DNA of 64,000 nucleotides, taken from contig NZ_FMZS01000010.1 of assembly GCF_900101265.1 (NCBI RefSeq), positions 1 to 64,000 of the forward strand. Reading direction: 5' to 3'. The notes under the pieces are model-generated. The model searched no databases. It saw only the letters and a program-made list of their open reading frames with translations, and was not told the DNA's origin. The translations under genes were made by a program, and so were the position numbers. This stretch comes from Massilia sp. PDC64. GTDB taxonomy: Bacteria; Pseudomonadota; Gammaproteobacteria; Burkholderiales; Burkholderiaceae_D. Shown here piece by piece: positions 56,159 through 64,000 of this stretch (positions are counted from its first letter, which is position 1; each line of letters begins with the position of its first letter).

Positions 56159-58425
56159 GTGGCCTGGTCGACGTGCCACCACGCGGGCAGCAGCGCCCGC
56201 ACTTCGGGGCGCGCGAAGCGGTCGTCGATCAGCCACACGACGCCGCGATCCTGCTCCGTGCGGATCACGCGGCCGGCCGCCTGCACGACCTTCTGCATGC
56301 CGGGATAGAGATAGGTGTAGTCGTAGCCGGCACCGAACATCGCTTGCATGCGCTGGCGCAGCTGCTCGTTGACGGGGTTCACCTGCGGCAGGCCGAGCGT
56401 CGCGACGAACGCGCCGATGAGGCGCTCGCCGGGCAGGTCGACGCCTTCGCCGAACGAGCCGCCCAGCACCGCGAAGCCGATGCCGCGGCCGCCCGCGACG
56501 AAGCGCGCGAGGAAGTCCGCCCGTTCCGGTTCGCTCATGCGGCGCGCCTGGCGCCACACGGGGATGTCCGGATGGTCGCGCTCGAACCGGTCCGCCACCT
56601 GCTGCAGGTAGTCGAAGCTGGAAAAGAACGCAAGGTAGTTGCCGGGTCGTGCGTGGTACTGGTCCGCCATCAGGGTCGCGATCGGCGCGAGCGACCCGGC
56701 GCGCGCCTGGTAGCGGGTCGAGATGCCGTGCGCGACGTGCACGTCCAGCTGGCTCGCGGTGAACGGCGAATCGACGTCGATCCACGCGGTGTCCTTGGGC
56801 ATGCCGAGCAGGTCGGCGAAATAATGCCAGGGACTTAGCGTCGCCGAGAACAGCGTCGTCGAATGGGCGTACGCGAAGCGCGGGCCGAGGAACGGGGCGG
56901 GGACGACATTGCGGATGCAGAGCGTCGTGTTGCGTTCATCCTCGCGTGTGACGTCGAACAGCGAGTGCTCGCCGAACGATTCCGCGAGGCGGCCGAACTG
57001 CAATGCGCCGAAATAAAAGTCCTGCAGTTCCGGGTCGAGCGGAACCGGGAACGCCGCCATGTGCTCCGTGATGGCGCTGGCCGCGCCCTGCAGCGCGTTC
57101 AGGAATTTGTCGGGCAGGCCATCCAGCACCTGGTAGGGCAGGGGCGCGGACTTGCTCACGTCCGTCCACGCGCGTTTCACTTTGTCGAGCGGCTTGTGCA
57201 GCGCGGGGGGCGCGACGGCCCGTGCCGCGCGCAGGTCCGCGCGTTCCAGCGTCGCCGTGTACATCGACCTTGCCCGCGCCACGAGATTGTGGGCCTCGTC
57301 GGCCAGCACGCTGACACGCCAGGCCCGCTCCAGCGCCAGCGCGTACAGCATCGCACCGCCATCGAACCAGTAGTTGTAGTCGCCCACGACGACGTCGCTC
57401 CAGCGCACCATCTCGCTGCCCAGGTAGTACGGACAGACGTCGTGCGCGAGGCCGATGTCGCGCAAGGTGGCGCGGTCGAGCATGTCCGCGTTCGCCGCGG
57501 CCTCGCGCGCGGCCGGCAGGCGGTCGTAGAAGCCCTGCGCGAGCGGACACGAATCGCCATGGCAGGCTTTGTCCGGATGCTCGCAGGCCTTGTCGCGCGC
57601 GCTCAGTTCGAGCACGCGCAGCGGCAGCGTGCCGCCTGACTTCAATGTCGCGGCAGCGTCCAGCGCCAGCTGGCGGCCAGGTGTCTTCGCGGCCAGGAAG
57701 AATACCTTGTCGAGACCGTGGACGGGGGCCGCCTTCAGCACCGGGAACAGCGTGCCGACGGTTTTGCCGATACCGGTCGGGGCCTGCGCGAGCAGGCAGC
57801 GCTTGCTCGAATTGGCGCGGAAGATGGCTTCCGCGAGCTGGCGCTGGCCGGGGCGGAAATCGGCGTGGGGAAAGCGCAGTGCCGTCAACGCGGCGTCGCG
57901 CGCGCCGCGGTGCGCGAGTTCCCGCTCGGCCCAGGCGACGAAGCGGCGGCACTGGTCTTCGAACAGCGCGGCGAGGTCGGCGCGCGTGCGGGTCTCGCGC
58001 AGCACGGTCTCCTGCTGGGTGCCGATGTCGAAGTAGACGAGCGCCAGGTTGACGTCGTCCATGCCCAGTTCCTCGCACATCAGGTGCCCGTAGACGCGCA
58101 GCTGCGCCCAGGCCAGGCGCAGGTGGTTGTCGGGGATGCGCGCGAACTGGCCGCGGTACGTCTTGACCTCTTCGATCAGGTTCCTGTCGGGGTCGTAGCC
58201 ATCGGCCCGTCCGCGCACGTGCAGCGGCCCCCAATCGCCCGCCAGCGTCACTTCGCTGCGATAGTTGTCGTCGCGCCGCGATGCCACGACGGCGTGGCCC
58301 GCGATGCCTTCCTGCGCCGTGGGCGACGGCGTGAAGCGCAGGTCGAGGTCGCCCTGCTTGGCCGTGAATTCGCACAGGGCGCGCACCGACACGACGTAGC
58401 GAGCGCTTTTGGCCGCGTCGTTCAT
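56155..58425 (-). CDS. Fe-S superfamily 2 helicase (DinG/XPD-like) with N-terminal PD-(D/E)xK-like motif
   Basis: This 756-aa protein combines a nuclease-like N-terminus (GRADGYD with Asp75, then EEVKTYRG with Glu86-x-Lys88) with a helicase core: Walker A APTGIGKT (about 216), four Cys of an Fe-S cluster (ACEHPDKACHGDSCPL and DVCPYY), DEAH box VLADEAHN (about 375), TLFSATLSP and a C-terminal QAAGRVIRTEQDRG. It should unwind branched or damaged DNA and may also cut it. Its ATG overlaps the stop of the FAN1-like gene (ATGA). The frame is open far upstream, but that extension is antisense-type sequence across the neighbour. Confidence 0.9.
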   Translation of the reverse strand: MNDAAKSARYVVSVRALCEFTAKQGDLDLRFTPSPTAQEGIAGHAVVASRRDDNYRSEVTLAGDWGPLHVRGRADGYDPDRNLIEEVKTYRGQFARIPDNHLRLAWAQLRVYGHLMCEELGMDDVNLALVYFDIGTQQETVLRETRTRADLAALFEDQCRRFVAWAERELAHRGARDAALTALRFPHADFRPGQRQLAEAIFRANSSKRCLLAQAPTGIGKTVGTLFPVLKAAPVHGLDKVFFLAAKTPGRQLALDAAATLKSGGTLPLRVLELSARDKACEHPDKACHGDSCPLAQGFYDRLPAAREAAANADMLDRATLRDIGLAHDVCPYYLGSEMVRWSDVVVGDYNYWFDGGAMLYALALERAWRVSVLADEAHNLVARARSMYTATLERADLRAARAVAPPALHKPLDKVKRAWTDVSKSAPLPYQVLDGLPDKFLNALQGAASAITEHMAAFPVPLDPELQDFYFGALQFGRLAESFGEHSLFDVTREDERNTTLCIRNVVPAPFLGPRFAYAHSTTLFSATLSPWHYFADLLGMPKDTAWIDVDSPFTASQLDVHVAHGISTRYQARAGSLAPIATLMADQYHARPGNYLAFFSSFDYLQQVADRFERDHPDIPVWRQARRMSEPERADFLARFVAGGRGIGFAVLGGSFGEGVDLPGERLIGAFVATLGLPQVNPVNEQLRQRMQAMFGAGYDYTYLYPGMQKVVQAAGRVIRTEQDRGVVWLIDDRFARPEVRALLPAWWHVDQAT

Positions 58426-60083
58426 GCGGCGGCCTGCTCCCACTGCAGGTAGCACACCGTGATCGGCATGCCGTGTTCGGCGCAGTAGTCGATCCAGCGC
58501 AGCTGGTTGTCCTGCAGGCGGTCGCCCGGTCCCTTCACCTCGATCATGTTGTAGCGCTGTTCGGCAGGCCAGAACTGGATCAGGTCCGCGAAGCCAGTAC
58601 GGTTTTCCTTCACGTCCTGCAGGATGCGGCGGAACCACAGTTTCAGGTGCGCGGCCGGGATGCAGTCCAGCGCCAGCTCGATGATGCCGCGATCGAGCCA
58701 GTCCCACGTGACGAACGGCGATTGCAGGCCCGCCTTCTCTTCGTACGTCGCGAGGATGGCGGCGCGGTGGCGGCCCTCGTCCAGCAGGGCGAGGCAGGCA
58801 TCGAAATCGTCCTTGCGGCGCTGGTAGAAATCGGGTGCGAACAGGTCGGCCGGGCCGCGGTGGAACGGGTGGAAGAAGGCGCCCGGGATGGCCGCGAAGA
58901 CGGCGCGCCAGCACAGCAGGCCGAACAGCGTGTTGGCCAGCGTGTTCTCGACGTAGAAGACAGGCGCGTCGGCGCGCGCCAGATGCTCCAGCACCACGCC
59001 TTCCACGCGCCATTCGCCGCCCGGGAGCGGCAGGCTCAGGTCGAGCCTTGCGGCCGGCGTCGCGCGCCGCGGCGGGCCTTTCGGATGGCCCAGCTTGCGC
59101 GCCAGGCGTGGGCCGAGCCGCAGCAGGTGCTGGCGCTCCGCTTCGCTTTCCGGGGCCTGCCGCGCAGTCTCGAACAGGGCATAGGCGTCGTCGAATTTTT
59201 CGTGCTTTTCCAGCACGCGGATCGCGCGGCCGCGCGCGCCCGGATAGCGGCACTGTGCGTACACGGCGTATGCATTGTCCCAGTCCCGCTCTTTTTCGAG
59301 CAGTTGGCCGAGCTGGAACAGGAGACGCTCGCGCCGGCTGTCGAGCCAGTCGTTGCCGAATGGGTGGCGGGGCAGGTCGGCCAGCACGTCCAGCGCCGCT
59401 TCGCCCGCGTAGTAGCGCTCCTTGCAGGCATGCAGTTGCAGGTAGTGGTCGATGTCCTGGCGCGCCCGGAAACCGCGCGACGCCGGCGAGAATTCGACGC
59501 GTTCGTAGCGGAACAGGCCCAGGTCGGACAGCACGAACTCCGTCCAGTCCTGCGAGAGGTTGCCGAAAAAGATGAGGCGCAGGCGGTCGCACAGCGGTTG
59601 CACGAGCAGGCGCAGCGCGAGGTCGTCGCAACCGGGATGCCAGTGCGAGAACGGGCGGTCCGCCTCGTGCGCGGGATCCGCGCGCAGCGCTTCGAGCTGG
59701 TCGGCCTTGCGCGCACTCTTCTGCGTACCCGTCAGGCCGAACGCTTCGGCCAGTTCCGGCTTGGCCAGCAGGTCGAACAATTCGTCGAGCGTCAGAACGG
59801 GATCGGACTGGATCCAGCCGCTGGGCAGCAGCGCCTCTGCCGCCGCGCGCGGACAGCCGATCTCTGCGTAGTTGAGTTTGCTGGCCCGGAACAGGGTGCC
59901 CTTGCGCATCACCATCCGCACGAACAGGGCGCGGGCAGGTTGCGGCAATTGCGGGAAGGCGGCGATGAACGCGTGCTCCTCGTCGATGAGCAGGTCGGCG
60001 TAGCGCTCGGCGATCCAGTCCAGCACGCGCTGGAAGTTATCCAGATAATAAAACTCGTTTTCCAGGACTCTGATCATCGTCAT
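58422..60083 (-). CDS. FAN1-like VRR-NUC structure-specific nuclease
   Basis: This 553-aa protein ends with a VRR-NUC domain: MIEVKGPGDRLQDNQ (Glu515-x-Lys517) preceded by acidic TGFADLIQF. TPR-like helices lie near residues 290-360 (DWDNAYAVYAQCRYPGA). This layout matches bacterial FAN1 homologues that process interstrand crosslinks and flaps. ATG 60083 is used; ATG 60077 is equally possible. The perfect LexA-type palindrome 11 bp upstream and the -10-like TATACT overlapping it indicate SOS control of this gene and the helicase behind it. Confidence 0.9.
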   Translation of the reverse strand: MTMIRVLENEFYYLDNFQRVLDWIAERYADLLIDEEHAFIAAFPQLPQPARALFVRMVMRKGTLFRASKLNYAEIGCPRAAAEALLPSGWIQSDPVLTLDELFDLLAKPELAEAFGLTGTQKSARKADQLEALRADPAHEADRPFSHWHPGCDDLALRLLVQPLCDRLRLIFFGNLSQDWTEFVLSDLGLFRYERVEFSPASRGFRARQDIDHYLQLHACKERYYAGEAALDVLADLPRHPFGNDWLDSRRERLLFQLGQLLEKERDWDNAYAVYAQCRYPGARGRAIRVLEKHEKFDDAYALFETARQAPESEAERQHLLRLGPRLARKLGHPKGPPRRATPAARLDLSLPLPGGEWRVEGVVLEHLARADAPVFYVENTLANTLFGLLCWRAVFAAIPGAFFHPFHRGPADLFAPDFYQRRKDDFDACLALLDEGRHRAAILATYEEKAGLQSPFVTWDWLDRGIIELALDCIPAAHLKLWFRRILQDVKENRTGFADLIQFWPAEQRYNMIEVKGPGDRLQDNQLRWIDYCAEHGMPITVCYLQWEQAAA

Positions 60084-60093
60084 ACCGCACCAA

Positions 60094-60109
60094 CTGTACT
60101 TTTGTACAG
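60094..60109. promoter_or_regulatory. LexA (SOS) operator
   Basis: CTGTACTTTTGTACAG is a perfect CTGT-N8-ACAG LexA box. It lies directly before the nuclease start (minus strand) and overlaps TATACT, a probable -10, so bound LexA would block the promoter. Orientation and spacing point to the FAN1-like/helicase pair as target. Confidence 0.85.
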
Positions 60110-60187
60110 TATAACGGTGCCGGCGACGATGGCCCAGCAGTTTTGGTGTCGTTACGCACGGCGGCGTGGTTTTCCGGGCCTGCCACC

Positions 60188-61024
60188 CTATTGCCGGGGT
60201 GGCATGCGCGGGCCGCACGGCTTGTCGGCGCACGCCGCCGTTCCCGCGCCATCGGCCGCCTCGTTACGGGTGCCGGTGTGCTGGAGGATGGCCGAGATCA
60301 GGGCCACGTCCGTATCGACGGTGGCGGACGGCGACGTCGTCCGCGCGGCGGCGGCCCGCTTCTGGCGCGACGGTGCCGTGTCCGCATGGGCGAGTGCCTG
60401 GGACGAATTCGTCCGGAATGCCGGTTGTGACCGCGCGGGCGGGAGCGACGGCGAGGCGGGATGCGTGGCCGCATGGCGCGCCGCAGCCCGCGCCGTCTCC
60501 GGGCCAGCCGGGACGCGCGCAGGCATGGCGGATTCCATCGCCGCGGCGGGTTGCGGCAGATCGATGATAACCGCGCCGCGCGCCGGGGCGGCAGGGGAGG
60601 CGACCATGTCCGGCGCCGGCACGGACACGGGGCTCTCCACAGCCAAAGCAGGGCGCATGCCCGGCACGTCCACGGCGAGGTTGTCGCGTGCATTGCCGGT
60701 GTCGCGGCTGTCCGGCGTCGTCCGCGTGGCCTGCGGAGGCTGTGTCGACTGCGGAAGTCGGGCGGATGCCTGCGCCGCGTCGGCCGTCCCCGTGTCGCGT
60801 GCCGGCGTCGCCCCGCGGACGAGCCAGACGAGGGCGACGATCAGGGAACACGCCAGCACACCGGCGGCACCATACCGGACGACGGCCGGCAGGGCGCGGA
60901 GCCGCCGTCCGGGCGCCTGGCCGTCGAGCATGGCAAGGATGTTGATTTCGCCGGTTGCCCGGCGCGACGGCGACATCAGATTGGGACGTCTGGAGCCGGG
61001 TTGATTTTCATCTGTAGGGCGCAC
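60188..61024 (-). CDS. Hypothetical one-span membrane protein, possibly T6SS-associated
   Basis: This 278-aa protein has a basic N-terminus, one hydrophobic segment (about residues 46-70, with GAAGVLACSLIVALVWLV), and a long Ala/Pro/Thr/Arg-rich region of low complexity ending with VDTDVALISAILQHTG. No catalytic domain is recognised. The GTG start at 61024 is supported by TAGGAG seven bases upstream. It is divergent from the TagX-like peptidase with 57 bp between starts. A link to type VI secretion is inferred from position only. Confidence 0.6.
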   Translation of the reverse strand: MRPTDENQPGSRRPNLMSPSRRATGEINILAMLDGQAPGRRLRALPAVVRYGAAGVLACSLIVALVWLVRGATPARDTGTADAAQASARLPQSTQPPQATRTTPDSRDTGNARDNLAVDVPGMRPALAVESPVSVPAPDMVASPAAPARGAVIIDLPQPAAAMESAMPARVPAGPETARAAARHAATHPASPSLPPARSQPAFRTNSSQALAHADTAPSRQKRAAAARTTSPSATVDTDVALISAILQHTGTRNEAADGAGTAACADKPCGPRMPPRQ

Positions 61025-61039
61025 CGCGTTACTCCTAAG

Positions 61040-61059
61040 ATTGGAAAGCTAATTCCAAT
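61040..61059. promoter_or_regulatory. Palindrome between divergent genes, possible operator
   Basis: ATTGGAAAGCTAATTCCAAT has perfect 7-bp arms (ATTGGAA/TTCCAAT) and lies between the two ribosome binding sites of divergent genes. It could bind a regulator that controls both. Confidence 0.45.
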
Positions 61060-61081
61060 TAGAAACAAACCGGAGAAGCCG

Positions 61082-61921
61082 ATGCTGATCTTCCTCGCAT
61101 TCCTGTACTTTTGCCTGGCCTGCAGCATCATCTGGCTCGCCCTGTTTCCCGGTGGACGGGCGTCGGTGCTGCAGGTGCTCGGCATGTTGCAACGCCGCCT
61201 GCAATGGCGTGTCGGAGGCTGGCAACGCAGCGGCAATGCCACGCTGCAGGCGTCCTGGTCGGGCGCACGTGGCGTGTTGTACGACGGCCGCAGGCTGCTG
61301 CGCCGGCACTGGGCCTGGTTCGCCGTCGGCGTGCCGCTCGTGCTGATCCCCACGCTGCTCGCGCTGCTGATGCGCAAGCCCGACATGCTGCCCGACTACG
61401 AGCCCGTCGACACCGTCGTCGACGCCCAGGTGGCCGCGCTGCTCAAGGGCGAGCAACTGGTGCCGCCGGCCGCGTTGCCACCGCTCGCGTTCGGCACGCG
61501 CGAAGTGGAACTGGTGCGTCCGATGCTGGTCGATGCCAGTCGCAACTGGGGTTTGCTGCGGCCGGAGTTCAGCCAGCGCCTGCTGCTCGTGTTCAAGATC
61601 ATGAAGGAGAAATACGGTTATGAGATGGCCCTGCTGGAGGGCTACCGCAGCCCGGCCCGTCAGGACATGCTGGCCGGTATGGGTTCGCAGGTGACGAATG
61701 CACGCGCATTCCAGAGCTGGCACCAGTACGGGCTGGCGGCCGATTGCGCGTTCTGGCGCGACGGCAAACTCGTCATTTCGGAAAAGGATCCATGGGCGAT
61801 GCGTGGTTACCAGCTCTACGGCGAGGTCGCCGAATCGGTGGGCCTGACCTGGGGCGGTCGCTGGACCATGATGGATTTCGGTCATGCGGAGCTGCGAATG
61901 CGCGGGGTGATGCGACGCTGA
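61082..61921 (+). CDS. M15-family peptidoglycan peptidase, TagX-like
   Basis: This 279-aa protein has membrane spans at residues 2-22 and 77-97 and a C-terminal VanY/M15 metallopeptidase domain: LLEGYRSPARQ, SWHQYGLAADCAF (zinc ligands His214 and Asp221) and MMDFGHAEL (His268). Membrane-bound M15 enzymes beside tssM genes, such as TagX in Acinetobacter, open peptidoglycan for T6SS assembly. GGAGAAG precedes ATG 61082. tssM follows after 96 bp. A general carboxypeptidase role is the alternative. Confidence 0.85.
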   Translation: MLIFLAFLYFCLACSIIWLALFPGGRASVLQVLGMLQRRLQWRVGGWQRSGNATLQASWSGARGVLYDGRRLLRRHWAWFAVGVPLVLIPTLLALLMRKPDMLPDYEPVDTVVDAQVAALLKGEQLVPPAALPPLAFGTREVELVRPMLVDASRNWGLLRPEFSQRLLLVFKIMKEKYGYEMALLEGYRSPARQDMLAGMGSQVTNARAFQSWHQYGLAADCAFWRDGKLVISEKDPWAMRGYQLYGEVAESVGLTWGGRWTMMDFGHAELRMRGVMRR

Positions 61922-62017
61922 TGCCGGGCGGTTTCCGGAGCGTTGTCTCACCTCAAATTTTCGACAAGGAAATAGTGCCAGTATTGCCGATGGTATTCAC
62001 CAACCTTCCGAACGAAC

Positions 62018-64000
62018 ATGATGGCCCGACTCTGGCAGTTCCTCACCGACAGACGTGTTTTGGCCGTGATCGGCATCGGCGTGCTTGCGGCACTCGTGCT
62101 GCTGGGCGCGGAATCCCTCGACGTCGCCCTCATCTGGGCCGCGCTGCTTGGCCTGCTCCTGCTGTGCGCGGGGGGCATCGTCTGGCTTGTCCGTGCCTGG
62201 CTGCGCAAGCGCGCGGCCAACCGGCTGGGCGAGGCGATCCTGGCCGGTGCGGAAACCGACGGCAAGGCTCAGGCGGCGCGCAATGATACCGCCGTGCTGC
62301 GCAAGGGCATGCTGGAAGCGATCAACACGATCAAGACCTCCAAGCTGGGCCTGACGCGCGGCGCTGCGGCGCTGTACGAGCTGCCGTGGTACATGATCAT
62401 CGGGAACCCGGCGGCCGGGAAGAGCAGCGCGATCAAGCATTCCGGGCTGACGTTCCCGATCCCCGGCAGCAAGGCCGTGCAGGGCGTCGGGGGGACGCGC
62501 AACTGCGACTGGTTCTTCACGACGGATGGCATCCTGCTCGACACGGCCGGGCGCTATTCCGTATTCGAAGCGGACCGCGCCGAGTGGTTCAGCTTCCTCG
62601 ACCTGCTGCGCAAGCATCGGTCGCGCGCGCCGATCAACGGCATCCTGATCGCCGTCAGCGTCGCCGAGCTGGCCGGCGGTAGTCCCGAGACCTCGATCGA
62701 GCTGGCCAAGAGCCTGCGCACGCGCGTGCAGGAGCTGACCGAAAGGCTGGGCGTCCACGCGCCCGTGTACGTGATCTTCACGAAGGCCGACCTGATCGCC
62801 GGCTTCGCCGATTTTTTCCACGATTGCGAACGGACGGAGCGCGAGCGCGTCTGGGGAGCAACCCTGCGCTACAACCGGCGCAGCACGCCGCAGGACGTGC
62901 TGGCGTTCTTCGACCAGCATTTCGATGAATTGCACGACGGCCTCAAGGAGATGAGCCTGGCCAGCATGGCGGGCAACCGCAGTACCACGCTGCGTCCTGG
63001 CGTGTTCACGTTCCCGCTGGAGTTCGCCGCGCTCAAGCCCCAGTTGCGCGCCTTCCTCGCCACGCTGTTCGAGGAAAACACGTGGCAATTCAAGCCCGTG
63101 TTCCGCGGCTTCTATTTCACCAGTGCCTTGCAGGAGGGCAGTGTGGAGAACCAGTCGGCGCGTCGCGTCGCAGGGCGGTTCGACCTGCAACTGCGTCCGT
63201 TCGGCGAGAAAGCCGGCGAGGAAACGGCGCCCGGCACGGAACAGTCCGGCTTTTTCCTGCTGCAGCTGTTCCGCAAGGTGATCTTCGCCGACCGCGACCT
63301 GGTCAAGCGCTATACGAGCCCGGCCGCCACACGCGTGAAGATCGGCGCGTTCTTCGCCGCCACCCTGCTGCTCGGCTGTGCATTGGGCGGTTGGAGCTGG
63401 TCGTACATGGGGAACCGGCAGCTGGTCGCGAACGTCAAGGCCGACCTGGACAAGGTCATGAAGCTGCAGGCAGGCCGGACCGATCTGCAGGCACGGCTGG
63501 AAGGGCTCGACATCCTGCAGGACCGTATCGAGCAGCTCGACAAGTATCGCCAGGATCGACCCTGGGCACTGGCGTTCGGCCTGTACCAGGGCGAGGCGCT
63601 GGAGCGCAAGCTGCGCGACGAATATTTCGCCGGCGTGCGCGAAGTCATGGTGCAGCCGGTGGCGGGTGCGCTGGAAAACCTGCTGACGGAGATGAACGCG
63701 AACGCGTCGCAACTCGATCCGAATATGCGCGCGACACCGGCCGCGAAACCCGGCCAGCCCTACCAGGATGTATCGGCCACGAACGTCGGCGACGCCTACA
63801 ACGCACTCAAGACTTACCTGATGTTGGCCGACAAGAGCCATGCCGAGCCCGGCCACCTGAACGACCAGCTGACGCGTTTCTGGCGCGGCTGGCTCGAAGC
63901 GAACCGGGGCGCCATGCCGCGCGAGCAGATGATCCGCAGCGCCGAACGCCAGCTGACGTTCGTGCTGGCCCATATCGACGACCAGGCGTGGCCCCAGATC
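62018..64000 (+). CDS. tssM: TssM (IcmF-like), type VI secretion membrane subunit (5' part)
   Basis: The first 661 codons of a type VI secretion inner-membrane protein are present; the frame is open to the window end. There are spans near residues 13-30 and 36-58, then a cytoplasmic NTPase-like domain with Walker A GNPAAGKSS (129-137) and GVGGTRNCDWFFTTDGILLDTAGRY-type switch elements, and a third span near 445-465 leading to the periplasmic part. TssM with TssL and TssJ anchors the T6SS in the envelope. Two ATG codons (62018, 62021) are possible starts and no clear ribosome binding site is seen. The remaining T6SS genes should lie beyond the window. Confidence 0.93.
   Translation, partial: MMARLWQFLTDRRVLAVIGIGVLAALVLLGAESLDVALIWAALLGLLLLCAGGIVWLVRAWLRKRAANRLGEAILAGAETDGKAQAARNDTAVLRKGMLEAINTIKTSKLGLTRGAAALYELPWYMIIGNPAAGKSSAIKHSGLTFPIPGSKAVQGVGGTRNCDWFFTTDGILLDTAGRYSVFEADRAEWFSFLDLLRKHRSRAPINGILIAVSVAELAGGSPETSIELAKSLRTRVQELTERLGVHAPVYVIFTKADLIAGFADFFHDCERTERERVWGATLRYNRRSTPQDVLAFFDQHFDELHDGLKEMSLASMAGNRSTTLRPGVFTFPLEFAALKPQLRAFLATLFEENTWQFKPVFRGFYFTSALQEGSVENQSARRVAGRFDLQLRPFGEKAGEETAPGTEQSGFFLLQLFRKVIFADRDLVKRYTSPAATRVKIGAFFAATLLLGCALGGWSWSYMGNRQLVANVKADLDKVMKLQAGRTDLQARLEGLDILQDRIEQLDKYRQDRPWALAFGLYQGEALERKLRDEYFAGVREVMVQPVAGALENLLTEMNANASQLDPNMRATPAAKPGQPYQDVSATNVGDAYNALKTYLMLADKSHAEPGHLNDQLTRFWRGWLEANRGAMPREQMIRSAERQLTFVLAHIDDQAWPQI

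Noticed and set aside
58426..59631. N-terminal extension of the helicase frame to 59631
   Set aside because: The extra 400 codons are an alternate-frame reading of the FAN1-like gene on the same strand; ATG 58425 overlaps the upstream stop and starts a protein of sensible composition.

Overview
The window looks like chromosome from a GC-rich betaproteobacterium of the Burkholderiales, most like Oxalobacteraceae (Massilia/Janthinobacterium group). This rests on gene order (pstSCAB-phoU-phoBR; carAB-greA; yhbY/rlmE-ftsH-folP-glmM), protein wording and codon use, not on a database search.

Layout. 1-5841: end of pstS, then pstC-pstA-pstB-phoU-phoB-phoR (phosphate uptake and its two-component control), with a strong hairpin between pstS and pstC. 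5912-18638: housekeeping block with a patatin-like lipoprotein, a GlcG-type protein, carA-carB behind a good sigma70 promoter, greA, a DUF4149 membrane protein, yhbY, rlmE, ftsH, folP and glmM. 18701-18906: tRNA-Pro(TGG) and tRNA-Arg(TCT). 18997-23268: a metallo-beta-lactamase-fold lipoprotein, a GH1-like glycosidase and a TonB/TolA-like protein with five 51-bp tandem repeats.

23624-47788 is an exopolysaccharide/capsule locus of about 24 kb. It holds Wza, a Wzc-like chain-length protein, Wzx flippase, three GT4 glycosyltransferases, a PglC-type initiating phosphoglycosyltransferase, an acyltransferase-3, a DegT aminotransferase, a PAP2-type phosphatase, a NodB-like and a GNAT/FemAB-like protein, and two paralogous beta-helix proteins. 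WbpA, WbpB, WbpE and WbpD homologues plus a WecB/WbpI-type epimerase match the five-step route to UDP-ManNAc3NAcA, and a WbpM-type 4,6-dehydratase is present. No Wzy polymerase is recognisable. The Wzc-like protein has Arg where the P-loop Lys belongs.

48180-56158: a DUF1460 lipoprotein, a large TonB-dependent receptor behind a possible Fur site, two very small genes with strong ribosome binding sites, two LiaF-like membrane proteins and a LytS/LytTR two-component pair. 56155-60083: an overlapping gene pair under a perfect LexA-type palindrome, encoding a FAN1-like VRR-NUC nuclease and an Fe-S (DinG/XPD-like) helicase with an N-terminal PD-(D/E)xK-like motif. 60188-64000: the edge of a probable type VI secretion locus, with a one-span membrane protein, a divergent TagX-like M15 peptidase and the 5' part of tssM, which runs off the window.

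Both ends of the window cut genes (pstS at the left, tssM at the right). No CRISPR array, insertion sequence, rRNA or prophage was seen.
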